Below, in pieces: positions 43,770 through 54,100 of a stretch of 64,000 bases of DNA. The first letter of the stretch is position 1; each line of letters starts with the position of its first letter. The translations under genes were made by a program, and so were the position numbers. Below the pieces are notes generated by a model, which worked only from the letters and a program-made list of their open reading frames with translations, did no database searches and had not been told where the DNA came from. The stretch covers positions 793,894 through 857,893 of the forward strand of contig CAJNDS010000946.1 of the NCBI GenBank assembly GCA_905221605.1, written 5' to 3'. This DNA is from Symbiodinium natans. Lineage: Eukaryota; Sar; Dinophyceae; Suessiales; Symbiodiniaceae.

Positions 43770-44637
43770 GTACTTGAGCGCGAGCAGGAGATCGACGAGA
43801 TGCCTCTGAAGGACCTGGAAAATGCCTGCAGGACTGGGCTTTAGGTGTCAGGGTTCAGGGTTCAGGGTTCAGGGTTTAGGGTTTAGGGTTTAGGGTTTAG
43901 GGTTTAGGGTTTAGGGTTTAGGGTTTAGGGTTTAGGGTTTAGGGTTTAGCAGGAACCCCACAATCTGGAAAACAAGAGCCTCAGAGTTCCTCAAAGGGGT
44001 TTAGGGTTTAGGGCTTGCAGTTTAGGGTTTAGGGTTTAGGGTTTAGGGTTTAGGTTTAGGGGCAACCCAGTGGCTGCTTCCTTGATGTTTCTTGCGTCGG
44101 GCCTCCTTACAGCATGCCTCTTCTCACACGTCTGCCTCTGCTCGCTCAGCCTCCGACAAGGCCCGTCTTCCCACAGGGTTTAGGGTTTAGGGTTTAGGGT
44201 ATAGGGCTCCCAAAGGTCATGACACCAGGGAAGGCATCCCAACAAAGCAGCCGGCCCAGGTGGTCCAGTAGCGTTTCCAGGTTCAGGATTTGGGCTTCAG
44301 TGGTTTCGGGTTTAGGGTTTAGGGTTTAGGGTTTTGGTTCAAGGGTTTAGCGATTTAGACAGAATCCCACGACCTATTACGAGTGTAGAAGTTACGCAGG
44401 AGTATAGCATTAAGGTAACAATAACATTCATATAGTTACGTAAGGGTATAGCATCCAGGTAACAATAACATACATATATAGAAATCATTGTCATCCTTCT
44501 AAACATTACTATATAGCCCCAGCAGCTTGGACACTAAGCCCGGACTTCAAAGCACGGTTTTCAGCCAAATATCCAACCCCGCTGTGAGGAGCGTGAGTGT
44601 GGACTTCGTCAACCTTCCTGAAGACAAGAAGGACCCT
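43770..44637 (+). CDS. exons before the SMC1 head (partial)
   Basis: 43770-43837 (VLEREQEIDEMPLKDLENAC, GC donor), 43953-43998 (NPTIWKTRASEFLKG), 44150-44177, 44229-44259 and 44565-44637 (...VRSVSVDFVNLPEDKKDP, donor GTAGGG). All phases agree in sequence. The spacing of MPL in the first and VDFVNLPEDK in the last resembles the segment of SMC1 proteins between the C-terminal coiled coil and the PNM motif, but similarity is weak. The middle three are short and might be chance. Confidence 0.45.
43838..43952. repeat. intron-sized block made only of TTTAGGG-type units
   Basis: From GCTTTAGGTG to TTTAGCAG the block is TTTAGGG/TTCAGGG throughout. If the flanking exons are real it is a 115-bp GC-AG intron of pure telomere-like repeat. 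Confidence 0.6.
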
Positions 44638-45327
44638 GTAGGGTTTAGATGCAATGAGTAGAGCCCAAAACCCTCAACCCTACACACCCAACCCTAAACC
44701 TTAAACCCTGCGCCCTTAACCGTAAACCCTAAACCAGGGTTTCGGGTTTAGGGGCTCTAGTTCAGGGAACCTACAAAAAAGGTTGGGTTTTGAGTTTAGG
44801 GTGTTTTGGGGTTTAGGGTTTAGGTTTGGGGAGTAAGCCCTCAACCCTACTTGCAAATGGACTGGGGAGCTGGGATTTTGGGGTTGACGGTCTAGGGGTT
44901 CGGGCTGTTGATCTGGGTTTAGGGTTTCGAAGTCAACGTCTGTGTCGATGACTGCGGTTTAGGGTTTTAAGACCTTGTTGAGCCTCAACTGCGTTCTGGC
45001 ATTTTGGTAAGGAACTTAATTACGTTTCCAGAAGAGGGTTACGCAGCAGATCTAGTATCCTTATTGCGGTATCTTGCTTTTGAGCTCCATAATCTCTAAA
45101 CTCCAAACCCTGAAGAGCCCGAGCCGGCGAGCCAATTTTTTATGGGGCTCACGGCGCCACTTCCCTGGTGAAGCAGATCAGCTAGGACTTAGGGCTCTAC
45201 GAACTCCTTAAGCAAGCCTGAGCCCTATACCCTAAACCCTCAACCCTAAACCCTAAACCCTAAACCCCAGACCCTAAACCCTAAACCCTGAACCCTGAAC
45301 CCTAAACCCAAGAAACCCCAAAGCCAG

Positions 45328-45406
45328 GAGCTTGCAGAGCACTCCAGAGTAACAGACACCAAGACGGTGGAGACGGAGCGCCCCCAGCTGCACGTTCGGT
45401 GCAGGG
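45328..45406 (+). CDS. candidate exon
   Basis: Acceptor caaagccag, frame ELAEHSRVTDTKTVETERPQ..., donor GTTTTTAGGG. Charged; fits an SMC coiled coil or linker. Confidence 0.45.
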
Positions 45407-45716
45407 GTTTTTAGGGTTTGGGGTTTAGGGTTGCTTAGGCCATTAGGGTTTTCAGGTATTCGGGTTCAGGGTTCAGGTTGTTTGGATTTAGGGTGTAGAG
45501 TTCTATCGTATAGAGTTACCTTGTATGGTTTAGTTTTTGGAGAACTCGTCTGTCTTACTTACAGTCTAGAATATGTAGCATGCCATCCTTCCTTATTAGA
45601 CTAGGCAGGAATGAGGGCGCTTGCTCGGGTTGAGGGTTTAGGATTTCGGTTTCATGGTTCAGGTTTGGTTTTTGGGTAACCTCTTGCTGTCGTGGCAGCA
45701 TTTGTCTCTAGCCAAG

Positions 45717-46163
45717 GTACGCCGAGCAAGTTGCCGAAATCAGCAGGCCGGCTTGCCAGGGCTTAGGGAAGTAGGGTTTGGGCTTCAATTTCTATTTATT
45801 TTGTCTTGAGGGTTTAGGGTTTAGGCTTTAGGGTTTAGGGTTTAGGGTTTAGGGTTTGGGCTTATGGAGTTTAAGGTTTTAGGGTTCAAGTAGAGGATGT
45901 AGGACAGCGTTTTGGGCTTCGGGCTTTAGGGCAGGTTTTCTCGGAAGAGCCCCTCCCCTCGCCCACCCCTGGTTCTCTTCTAGTGCCTCCATGCGAGCAT
46001 CTCCCCCCAAGTTTGGGTTTTAGGGTTCAGGGTTTTAGCCCATACTAAAGGAACTCCCATAAAGGGTGTCTCCCCCACGCTGCTCAAGAATGTTCAAAGC
46101 ACACATGGCGACCAATTGTCAGCGGTGTCTCGTACTCGCTTGAGTGGCAGCGATGACAACATG
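45717..46163 (+). CDS. two candidate exons
   Basis: 45717-45760 (two frames open; donor GCTTAGGG) and 46089-46163 (NVQSTHGDQLSAVSRTRLSG..., donor GTGAGT, a canonical strong site). Confidence 0.4.
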
Positions 46164-46828
46164 GTGAGTTCTCTAGAGTATGTTTTTTGTTGGGTGCCCG
46201 AAAAACCCTAAACCCCTAAACTCTAAACCCTTATCACAAGGACCCCAAAAGGAACCACAGGCTAGAGAAGTGACCAAATGTTTTCCTGCCTCTTCCGTGC
46301 TGACACCGGAGTGGCCTCTGTCAAAACGATGGAAGATCTTTCGCAGGACCTCACGCCGAATAGACAAGGCTTCTCAACTGAAGGGCCCGTGCTCATTCGG
46401 CGCGACGCCTCTTGAATCTTAGCCTCCCCAAGCCCTGCCCTTGACATGACCACGCAAACGAAGCACCTTGCACGCGAGCGCCACCTCAGCGTTCCAAGCC
46501 TAAACTCCATAAGCTTCCCATCCCCAAAGGATCCCAAGCCTTTGACCCGCATGCCCCAGACCCCAAACTCCCCCCCCCCCCCCCCCCCCCACCACCAAAA
46601 AACGAACAGTCTTGAAGACACTAACAACCTTGCAAGCCCTGAAATCCTGAATGCCCCCACACACACGGACTCTATTTGGTCAGTTCTCAAAACCATGGTC
46701 CCTTCCAAACCCTAAACCCGAAACCCCAACCCCGAAACCCTAAACCCTAAACCCTAAAGCCTGAACCCTGAACCCTGAACCCTGAACCCTAACCCCCCCC
46801 CGCCCCCCATGTACTCGCGGACACACAG

Positions 46829-46867
46829 GGAGCTGGAGGAGATCAATCCTAACATGCCCAGCGCTTG
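46829..46867 (+). CDS. SMC1: SMC1 exon with PNM motif (probable)
   Basis: Acceptor cggacacacag, (G)ELEEINPNMPSAW with GT donor at 46868. SMC1 proteins have a conserved I-x-PNM/L-K-A motif about 50 residues before the RF-x2-CF segment of the head, and this exon sits at that place relative to the exons at 47658, 57672 and 58559. Confidence 0.6.
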
Positions 46868-46915
46868 GTGCGGAGACGGGGAGTTGGGCTACATTGTGCG
46901 TTGTGGCTGCTGAGG

Positions 46916-46992
46916 TTTAGGGTTTAGGGTTTAGGGTTTAGGGTTTAGGGTTTAGGGTTTAGGGTTTAGGGTTTAGGGTTTAGGGTTTAGGG
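46916..46992. repeat. TTTAGGG telomere-like array
   Basis: Eleven perfect units, immediately followed by a GGTAGCCCAG-family palindrome. Confidence 0.9.
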
Positions 46993-47096
46993 ATACTGCC
47001 CTTATTCCGACTTTTCACAGCTAGGTTCCCTTGTAAGCCACTTTCAACCAAAAAGGGGTACCCTTTATTCCTAGGGTTACTCCTGGGTCTAGAAGA
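46989..47096. mobile_element. GGTAGCCCAG-family MITE, diverged copy
   Basis: ggatactgcccttattcc at the left, core ggttcccttgtaagcc, and gggttactcctgggtctag at the right. Confidence 0.5.
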
Positions 47097-47657
47097 AGGT
47101 TGGGGTTAGCTGGAGCTCAGTTTCGGGGTTGTAGGGCTTTTAAGGTTGTGGGTTTAACGTTCGGGTGTAGAGTTTAGGGTTTAGGGTTTTAGGCCTAGGG
47201 TTGCATTGGACTTGCGATTCCAGGGTGTGCAATCTAGGACACCAGTGGAAGATGTTTCGGATTCGGGTTCGGCAAGTTCGGCCTGTAGTTCTTCCACAAT
47301 TAGGCTTTCTAAACTCAGGTGTAAACTATTTGGCCTTCCTCTGTTGGCAAACTGCACCCGTGATTGTGGGCACTTCTCAAGAGAGTAAGCCGCCTGCTGC
47401 GCCAGCTCCAAAAAAACCGACACAGGAGCCGACGCAAGCGCCCCACATTAATCCTGCGCAGCCCCTACGCGCACTTTGAAGAAAGTAACCCGAAACCAAG
47501 GCCTGAAATTCTCGAAGGCGCCCTAAGCCTAAAACCGAAGCCCTAACCCTAAGCCCTAAACCCTAAACCCTAGCTAAGCCCCAAGCCCTAAGCCCTAAAC
47601 CCTAAACCCTAAACCCTGAACTGAAGCCCCAAGCCCTAAGCCCTAAACCCTAAACAG

Positions 47658-47725
47658 CAACTCGAACTCAGGCGTGCTATCCAAGAGTGCGAGGTCGAAG
47701 AGGGCAAGCTGCGGGAGATCAGGCG
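47658..47725 (+). CDS. SMC1: SMC1 coiled-coil exon just upstream of the copia insertion
   Basis: Acceptor ccctaaacag (or ctcag at 47671), frame QLELRRAIQECEVEEGKLRE IRR, GC donor at 47726. Ends with two bases that complete a codon with the first base of the exon at 57672. The intron that follows is about 9.9 kb because it holds the whole copia element. Confidence 0.6.
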
Positions 47726-47786
47726 GCGTTTGAAAGTTAGACTCGCGTTTCGCGGGCTCGACAGGGTTTAGGGTTTAGGGTTTAGG

Positions 47787-48089
47787 TGCTGACGAGCAGC
47801 AGGTTGGAATGGGGTGTCAGCAGATTGCGAGGCGGCCATGATGTCGAATTTCGGTCTCTTTTCACATTCAAAGCGGCGAACAACATGTCTCTGCGTTTGT
47901 CTGCTTGTGCTCTGCACATGCGTTTTGTTGGATAGTGCGAATGATCTTTGCTTTACATGTCGATCATGCACCTCCTGACGTGATATGACATGGTGGCTCT
48001 CTGGCCACAACGCTTCGGCCCCTCCTTCGGGCCATGTCCTGCACAAGTCGGCGACAAAGGGTCCTGGACGAGGTCGGGTGCAATCAACA
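47787..48089 (-). repeat. 3' LTR of the copia element
   Basis: 303 bp, TG...CA ends on the minus strand (TGTTGATTGC...GTCAGCA). Carries the same start region as the 5' LTR, so the first codons of Gag are repeated here and run on into TTTAGGG repeats. Confidence 0.95.
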
Positions 48090-48098
48090 CTCCTCCTT
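48090..48098 (-). other. polypurine tract
   Basis: AAGGAGGAG on the minus strand, directly next to the 3' LTR; the expected primer for plus-strand DNA synthesis. Confidence 0.85.
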
Positions 48099-48139
48099 GG
48101 TTGGCCTCTTGATTTTTCAAAGCCAACCATCTATACATA

Positions 48140-51100
48140 TCATCCTGACCGAGTCTGCCGAAGTGACCTGCCGCGGTTCTCGCGACATACTCTGCACATT
48201 TGCTTGTCGTGGATCCTGTTGGCATTCCTCAGCCCCCAGCAATCTGGAAACACATGAACATGGTCTCCGCCATCGGTGACGTAGTAAGGGCCTGAGTAGT
48301 ACTCCGGCACAGGTACCTCCACTTCACGAATTTGGATCTGCACCTCCGGAGGCCTCATCGGAATGAATGCCGGAGTCACCTGAACACCAACTTCCTTTGT
48401 AGTCGTAGTCGAAGGCTGCTCTGGTGGCGATTCATCAAGCCGCAGCATTTGTTGCTTCAGCTCCAGTTCCACAGCCTTTTGTAATCGTCGCAAACGCCTG
48501 GCTCTGCGTGTCGTGCCGGTGTCATCAGTGATGCGATACCAAATCCACCACAAGCTTTCCCAAGCAGCAACCAGCACAACGCCCACCAGCATCACGACGA
48601 TATACAGCTCAATTGAGCCATCCATTTGCAGAGGCATCTTTTCTGCAGGAGGTGTCGCCCGAACAGTTTGCACCATCATCATCATGACCATGGCCCGTGC
48701 AAGCGAAAGTTTGGCAGCTTTTATCGACATATCAACAACGCCCCACAAGCTGACCAATTCCTGCAACCTCTGTCTTGGAAAGGATTTTGTTAATAGGTCT
48801 GCCAACTGCAAACTTCCAGGAACAAACTGGACCTCAACCAATCCACGCTCTATTTGTTCTGTCAGGAATGCAGCCCTTATACGTAGGTGTCGTGTTCTCC
48901 ATCCACCCCCCGCGGACGTCGCTGGATTGGCCAACGACACAGCAGCCTGGTTATCCACCAGTATGGTGGTTTTGGCCGGGATGTTGCCAAATTGCTCCAG
49001 GATTGCACGCATAGACAAACACATGGTAAGAGTCTCCAGGGCAGCTATCAGCTCACATTCCGCTGTGCTTAGGCTCACGAATGGTTGCCTGCACGATCTC
49101 CAAGAAATTGGAACATTCATCCAGGTGGTAAGGAGCCCCGAATGGGACTTGTCCCCAGAGGGAGCAAATGAGCTGTCACTCCACCCTTTGACCGCTTCTC
49201 CTTGAGGAAAGATTTCCAGGGCGTAGTTGGCAGTCCTTTGCAAATACGACAATATTCGCATCCCCACTTCCACACATCTTGGCGCTGCCCTCGTAAGCAA
49301 GGAGCCCATTGCAGCAATTGGAAACGACAAATCCGGCCTGCTGCGTTGTGAAATCCACAACAACTCTCCACACAATCTTTGAGCTTGCTTGAGGTCGTCG
49401 GAAGTTCCGGTATCTTCTCCTTCTTCTACTTGAAAGGAAAGAAGCTCGCGATTGCAGGGGATCGGCGATCTTGCTGTGGAGGGGATGTCATGGACGCGAA
49501 GCAGTTCTGCAATGTAGGGCCTTTGGTGTATATAATATCGATCTCCTTCCAGATTGGTTTCAATTTCACAACCCAGGAAGCGAACCCCTTTTTCTGCAGA
49601 AACCACCTCCAAAGTTGACGTCTTCCATGTTCTGCTTATCGTGGCGGCGGTGGACATCATCAACGACAGCGGACCACAAATCAGCAAGTCATCGACATAG
49701 ACCAGGACGGCTCCTTCCGGGTGGTCATACACTGAGGTTCCTGCCTCATACAAGAACCAAAGATTCGGCTCCGCCTCGCCTTGCTTCAGCATCCACCTCT
49801 TGCAGCCATCCTCAATCTCCATCGCCTTCATAGTTCGATCGCGAAAGTTCGCCCACAACTTGGGCGATTGCCGTAACCCATACATTCCATGGGTCAGAAG
49901 CCATCGCTCTGATGCCTCTGCTAGGCCCATTTGCACCAGTATGCTTGGTGGGGTGATGACGTAGAGGATCTCGTCAGGGCCCTCTGGCATCGGAGTGAGC
50001 ATAAATGCTCCTGTGATATCCAGGGTGGCGGCAAGCCATCGCTTGTAGGCGGAGAAAGTGAGGGTGCTTCTCAAGCTCTCTGCTGCTGCTCCTGAAGCGA
50101 ACACATCTTGTTGAGCATCTTCAGCAAAGTTTCCGCAGCACACAATGCGAGCCTTCCGCTTGCACCATTTCTCCTCTTCTTCCGCCTCCTCAGCTACCAC
50201 ACCTGGTGGCTTCAGGGTGTAGACCATCTTCGCGGGCAGGTACTGGACGTTGTGGTGGTGCTCCAAGTCCTTGGCGTGCTGGACGGTAATGCGACGGAAG
50301 CCCTTCTCCACCACACCAATTTCCTTCTTGATGGATTTCTTCCATTTTGGAATGTTCTGCCGAACATCGGCAGGATTCACATTGTGGGTGTGGCGCAAAG
50401 GCTCTCGCAGGTCTGCAATAAGCTTCTCGATGTCCTTCGTGTACTCGGGCTCCAACTTCGCCAATCGAGGAAACGCTTCCCCAGCAGACCATTCCTCCAT
50501 ATTCTCGGCCATAGCATCCTGCACCTCCACGTAGTCCACCTCCTGATCCACATGTCCTCCATATATTCGCTGGAGGTATGGAAGCTCCCTTCCGGGTTCC
50601 TCAGAGCTTCCCACAAGAAGCAGCCGGTGCTCCTCCTGTTCCCTGTGCTCAGGGTCATGGATGTTTCTCTCGTCATCCGCATACACCTCCCATTCGCCCA
50701 CATATTCTGCACCATCACACATAGCCTCGACATCCTCTTGCACATCCCCTGCTTCTTGAGCTCGACTCCAAGAAACGCACTCCGGACTCGAAGAGGATGC
50801 CTCCAACACGGGTGTGGTTTCCCGTGCCAGGCCAATCTGCTTCACAAAGCAAAGTCCATCAAGACCGCCGTCAAGTAAACCCATTCCATCGACAGGAAAA
50901 CCACAGTGCTTCAAGTAGGCTACATCCGGGCGGGCCAACCTTGAAATCCCGGCTGGGGTGTAAGCGGATAGAACCCATCGAGGTCCTTCATCACGAACAT
51001 AAGCATGTTTTGAGCGAGGCGAGAATTCCACTGGCCGGTTCTTGATGTCGACAATCCTTCCCAGCTCAGTACCACCATCGGGTCGTTCATGTAGATGTGG

Positions 51101-54100
51101 AATCACTTCTCCGCCTCCTCGATGTGGATGCGACTCAACATCGCCTTCCACCCATAGACCAGCACTCGGGGTCTCATCTAGTTCCATGACATAGTTCATC
51201 GACCCTTTCTGGTTGTGCTTGTCCTTGTGGACCGGGGCTTCGTTCAAGCGATGCAGCGCCAGCGCTGCCCAAGTCGGATCGGTTCCCGGCATGGTCTCGA
51301 CGATCCGCTTCTTCATGTAGTGGTTGAGGAAGTAGGTGGTGTAGGGCAAACATCTTCCATTCATAGTGATGCCATAAGCCCCTCCTTGGACATAGGCACC
51401 CAGTATCATTCCTGCACCGGTTGTTGAGCGAGGAGCACGAAGGTTGCCCTTGAAGTCGTCCATTGCCTGCAAAACAGTCCGACATGCTGCAGCTGTGTAG
51501 GACCCTTCTTCCACCAACTCCTTTGACACTTTTTCCACTGCTTCAGCGTCTGCAGCACGAATTGTTTTTACACTCGGAATCATCGAACTCAACGGGGCCT
51601 GCAAGGAAGTTCGTGCTTGTAGTTCATCATGATCATCCATAGTATTGGCAAAGGTCGTGAACTCCTTGTCGTGCACTTGCATCATGCGTAGTTCCACACC
51701 TGCAGTTTTCCCCTTCGTTCGGTACATAGGCGGAGCATACGAGACTGGAGGTCCCTTTGGTGGAGGTGGTAGCGGTGGTTCCTCGGGGACGACCACCGGC
51801 TCATGCACCTTGGGCGCTTCACACTTATCCTCTGGCTCGACAATGATCGTGGGGGCCACCTCGTCCAAGGAAGGTGGCTCTCTGGCCACTCGCACATGCG
51901 TCGTCTGAATGAAGGTTCCGGTGCTCTTCAAGATCACATGGCCTCCCCGAACATCCGTCGATGGTCCCAAGTATTTTCCTTGTAGCCAATGAGGACCCAA
52001 ATCCTCCACATCACCAGTCTTGTACTTCTTGATCTTCACGTACACTTTCGCCCCATAAGCCACCACCATCGGCTGCATAATCCCCAGCTTTTCACATCGC
52101 TGCTGCACCGCAGCGGTCTGTATGGCAGTAGGCCAATGTTCTCTTCCGAGGCGAGCTGCATCAAGTAGGATCCTGGCCTTCCGCTTCAGGTACTTCACTC
52201 CAGCTTCAGCCACTCCATTCTCCGCCGGCTCCGAACCAGTGGAAGTTGTAGGCAACATCCCTTGCGAAAGCACCCAATGCCGAACCAGGTTTCCACGAAG
52301 TTCACCTCCTCTATCGGCATGTATACGAACAATCGGGTATCCGAGCGCCTTTATGTCTACTACCATTTGCTGAATCGCTGGCAATGTCGAAGCTGCCTTT
52401 TTGTTTCGTACAGGCACGCAGAAGTAGAGGGTCTCGGTCTCCAAGGGTTCCTTGAAACTTGCCTTGAGCTTCTTCCACTCCTCCTGGTCCTTTCGAACCT
52501 GCTCCGGTGTAGGCATTTCCGACTCCTCCTCTTCCGGCGCTTCCTCCACTTCATCCTCCGAGAGCTCCTCCTCGTCTTCAAGGTCCGGAGGGATTGGGTG
52601 ACCTCGTACTGCTTCATGCACAGGTCCATCTTCTTTCGGAATTCGGAACGCCCCAACCACAAAGTATTTGAAGAACTTCCCATCTGGTGATCTGCCATGC
52701 CCTTTCAACGGCCCAGCAACGTCCGCGCTCAAGACATATCCTGAAGGATGTAAGGTGGATTTGTGCCTCCGGCCCGTCGCTGCGTTTCTCACGCATACAG
52801 CACAATCCCTCCTAAAGGGCTGGTGGTTCCTCATAACATGCAACCGCCAGGCTGCATCTGTCGAAAGCTTGGCAAGCCTCAGACGCCCAGTACCATCACC
52901 ACGAACGATGCCCATGATCCCGGCGACGATTTCCACACTCTGATCTTCTTGGACCATAGGATCCAGGATGCCCACTTCATCCAGATATGTTTTTGCACAT
53001 CCATCATCAATCCACGTGATGCCGGGCTTCTCCGCTGTGGTAAATCTCCTCCTCTCCACCAGGAACTTTGGGACCATGCTTCCCTTGAAGTAGTGCCCTG
53101 CTGTCGACAAGGCATGGAGCAAATGGACTTGGCTGCGATGACGTTCATAGGCCTCGAACTCCGTAGGCGTGGCTGCCAGGTCCTTTGACAAGACCGCTCC
53201 AACACGACCTTGCATAGCGCCCCATAGCAGCACCTTCCATGCCTCTCGAAAGTCGCTATGTTGGAACCAAGCACCCAAGTTCACATAGACGGTGTCAGTC
53301 AACCGCCCCAACTGCAGCAAACCATCAGCTCGCCTTTCGTATCCCGGTGGATCCCAGCGAATGACCCAAGTAGCCGCTCTCATAAGTCTTTTCCTCGACC
53401 TCCTATTGAGCTTCAGCTTCTTCATGAGCTCCCAGATCCCCTCTTTGGGCTGTCGCAAGATCATCTCCTCCATCAGGAAGTCCTTGTGCTTCAGGAACGA
53501 GGCACGGAGCACCGCTTCCCTTCCGACAGTAACCTCCCCACTGGTAACATAGTCCAGCAAGTAGGACCACCAGGTGCCCTCAGCGCTCTGAAGCACCCGC
53601 ATTGACTCCAAAGTGGCCTGCTCAAGACCAGGCAGATTTTTCTGTTCCAGCAAATCAATCAGGGCTTGGGCTGTGGTCTCCTCCAATTCAGGGCATCCAT
53701 TGCGTACTCGAAGAGGCAGGACGTCACCTTCTTCACCATGAAGCTCACACCTCTCCGGCGTCCAGTGTAGACGATAGCCCAAGGTGTCGATCACCTTTCC
53801 CAATGGCACAATCATCTGCGACACCTCTTCCTTGCACAAAAGGGTGCCGCTGGAGTTCTGCTTCATCATCGTAGCAGAGTCGCCCGCCAGGAGGACATTG
53901 ACATTTTCCGAGCGATGCCATTCATTGTCATCACGAGGAGGACGTAGTGCATGGGTGGCACCCGAATCCATAAGTGCCATCTTTGACCGAGGTGACTCGT
54001 TGCCGCCACCAGCCTTCATTCCCATCACCGCAGCCATCAAAGGCCTCAAGTACGGGGAATCCGCCACCTCCCGAAGCACTTTCATCATCTTCATCACAAC

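Noticed and set aside
46173-46367. EF-hand-like motif on the minus strand (FDRGHSGVSTEE)
   Set aside because: The loop is one residue out of register for the position-12 Glu, there is no partner EF-hand, and other genes around are on the plus strand; all three plus frames are also open here.
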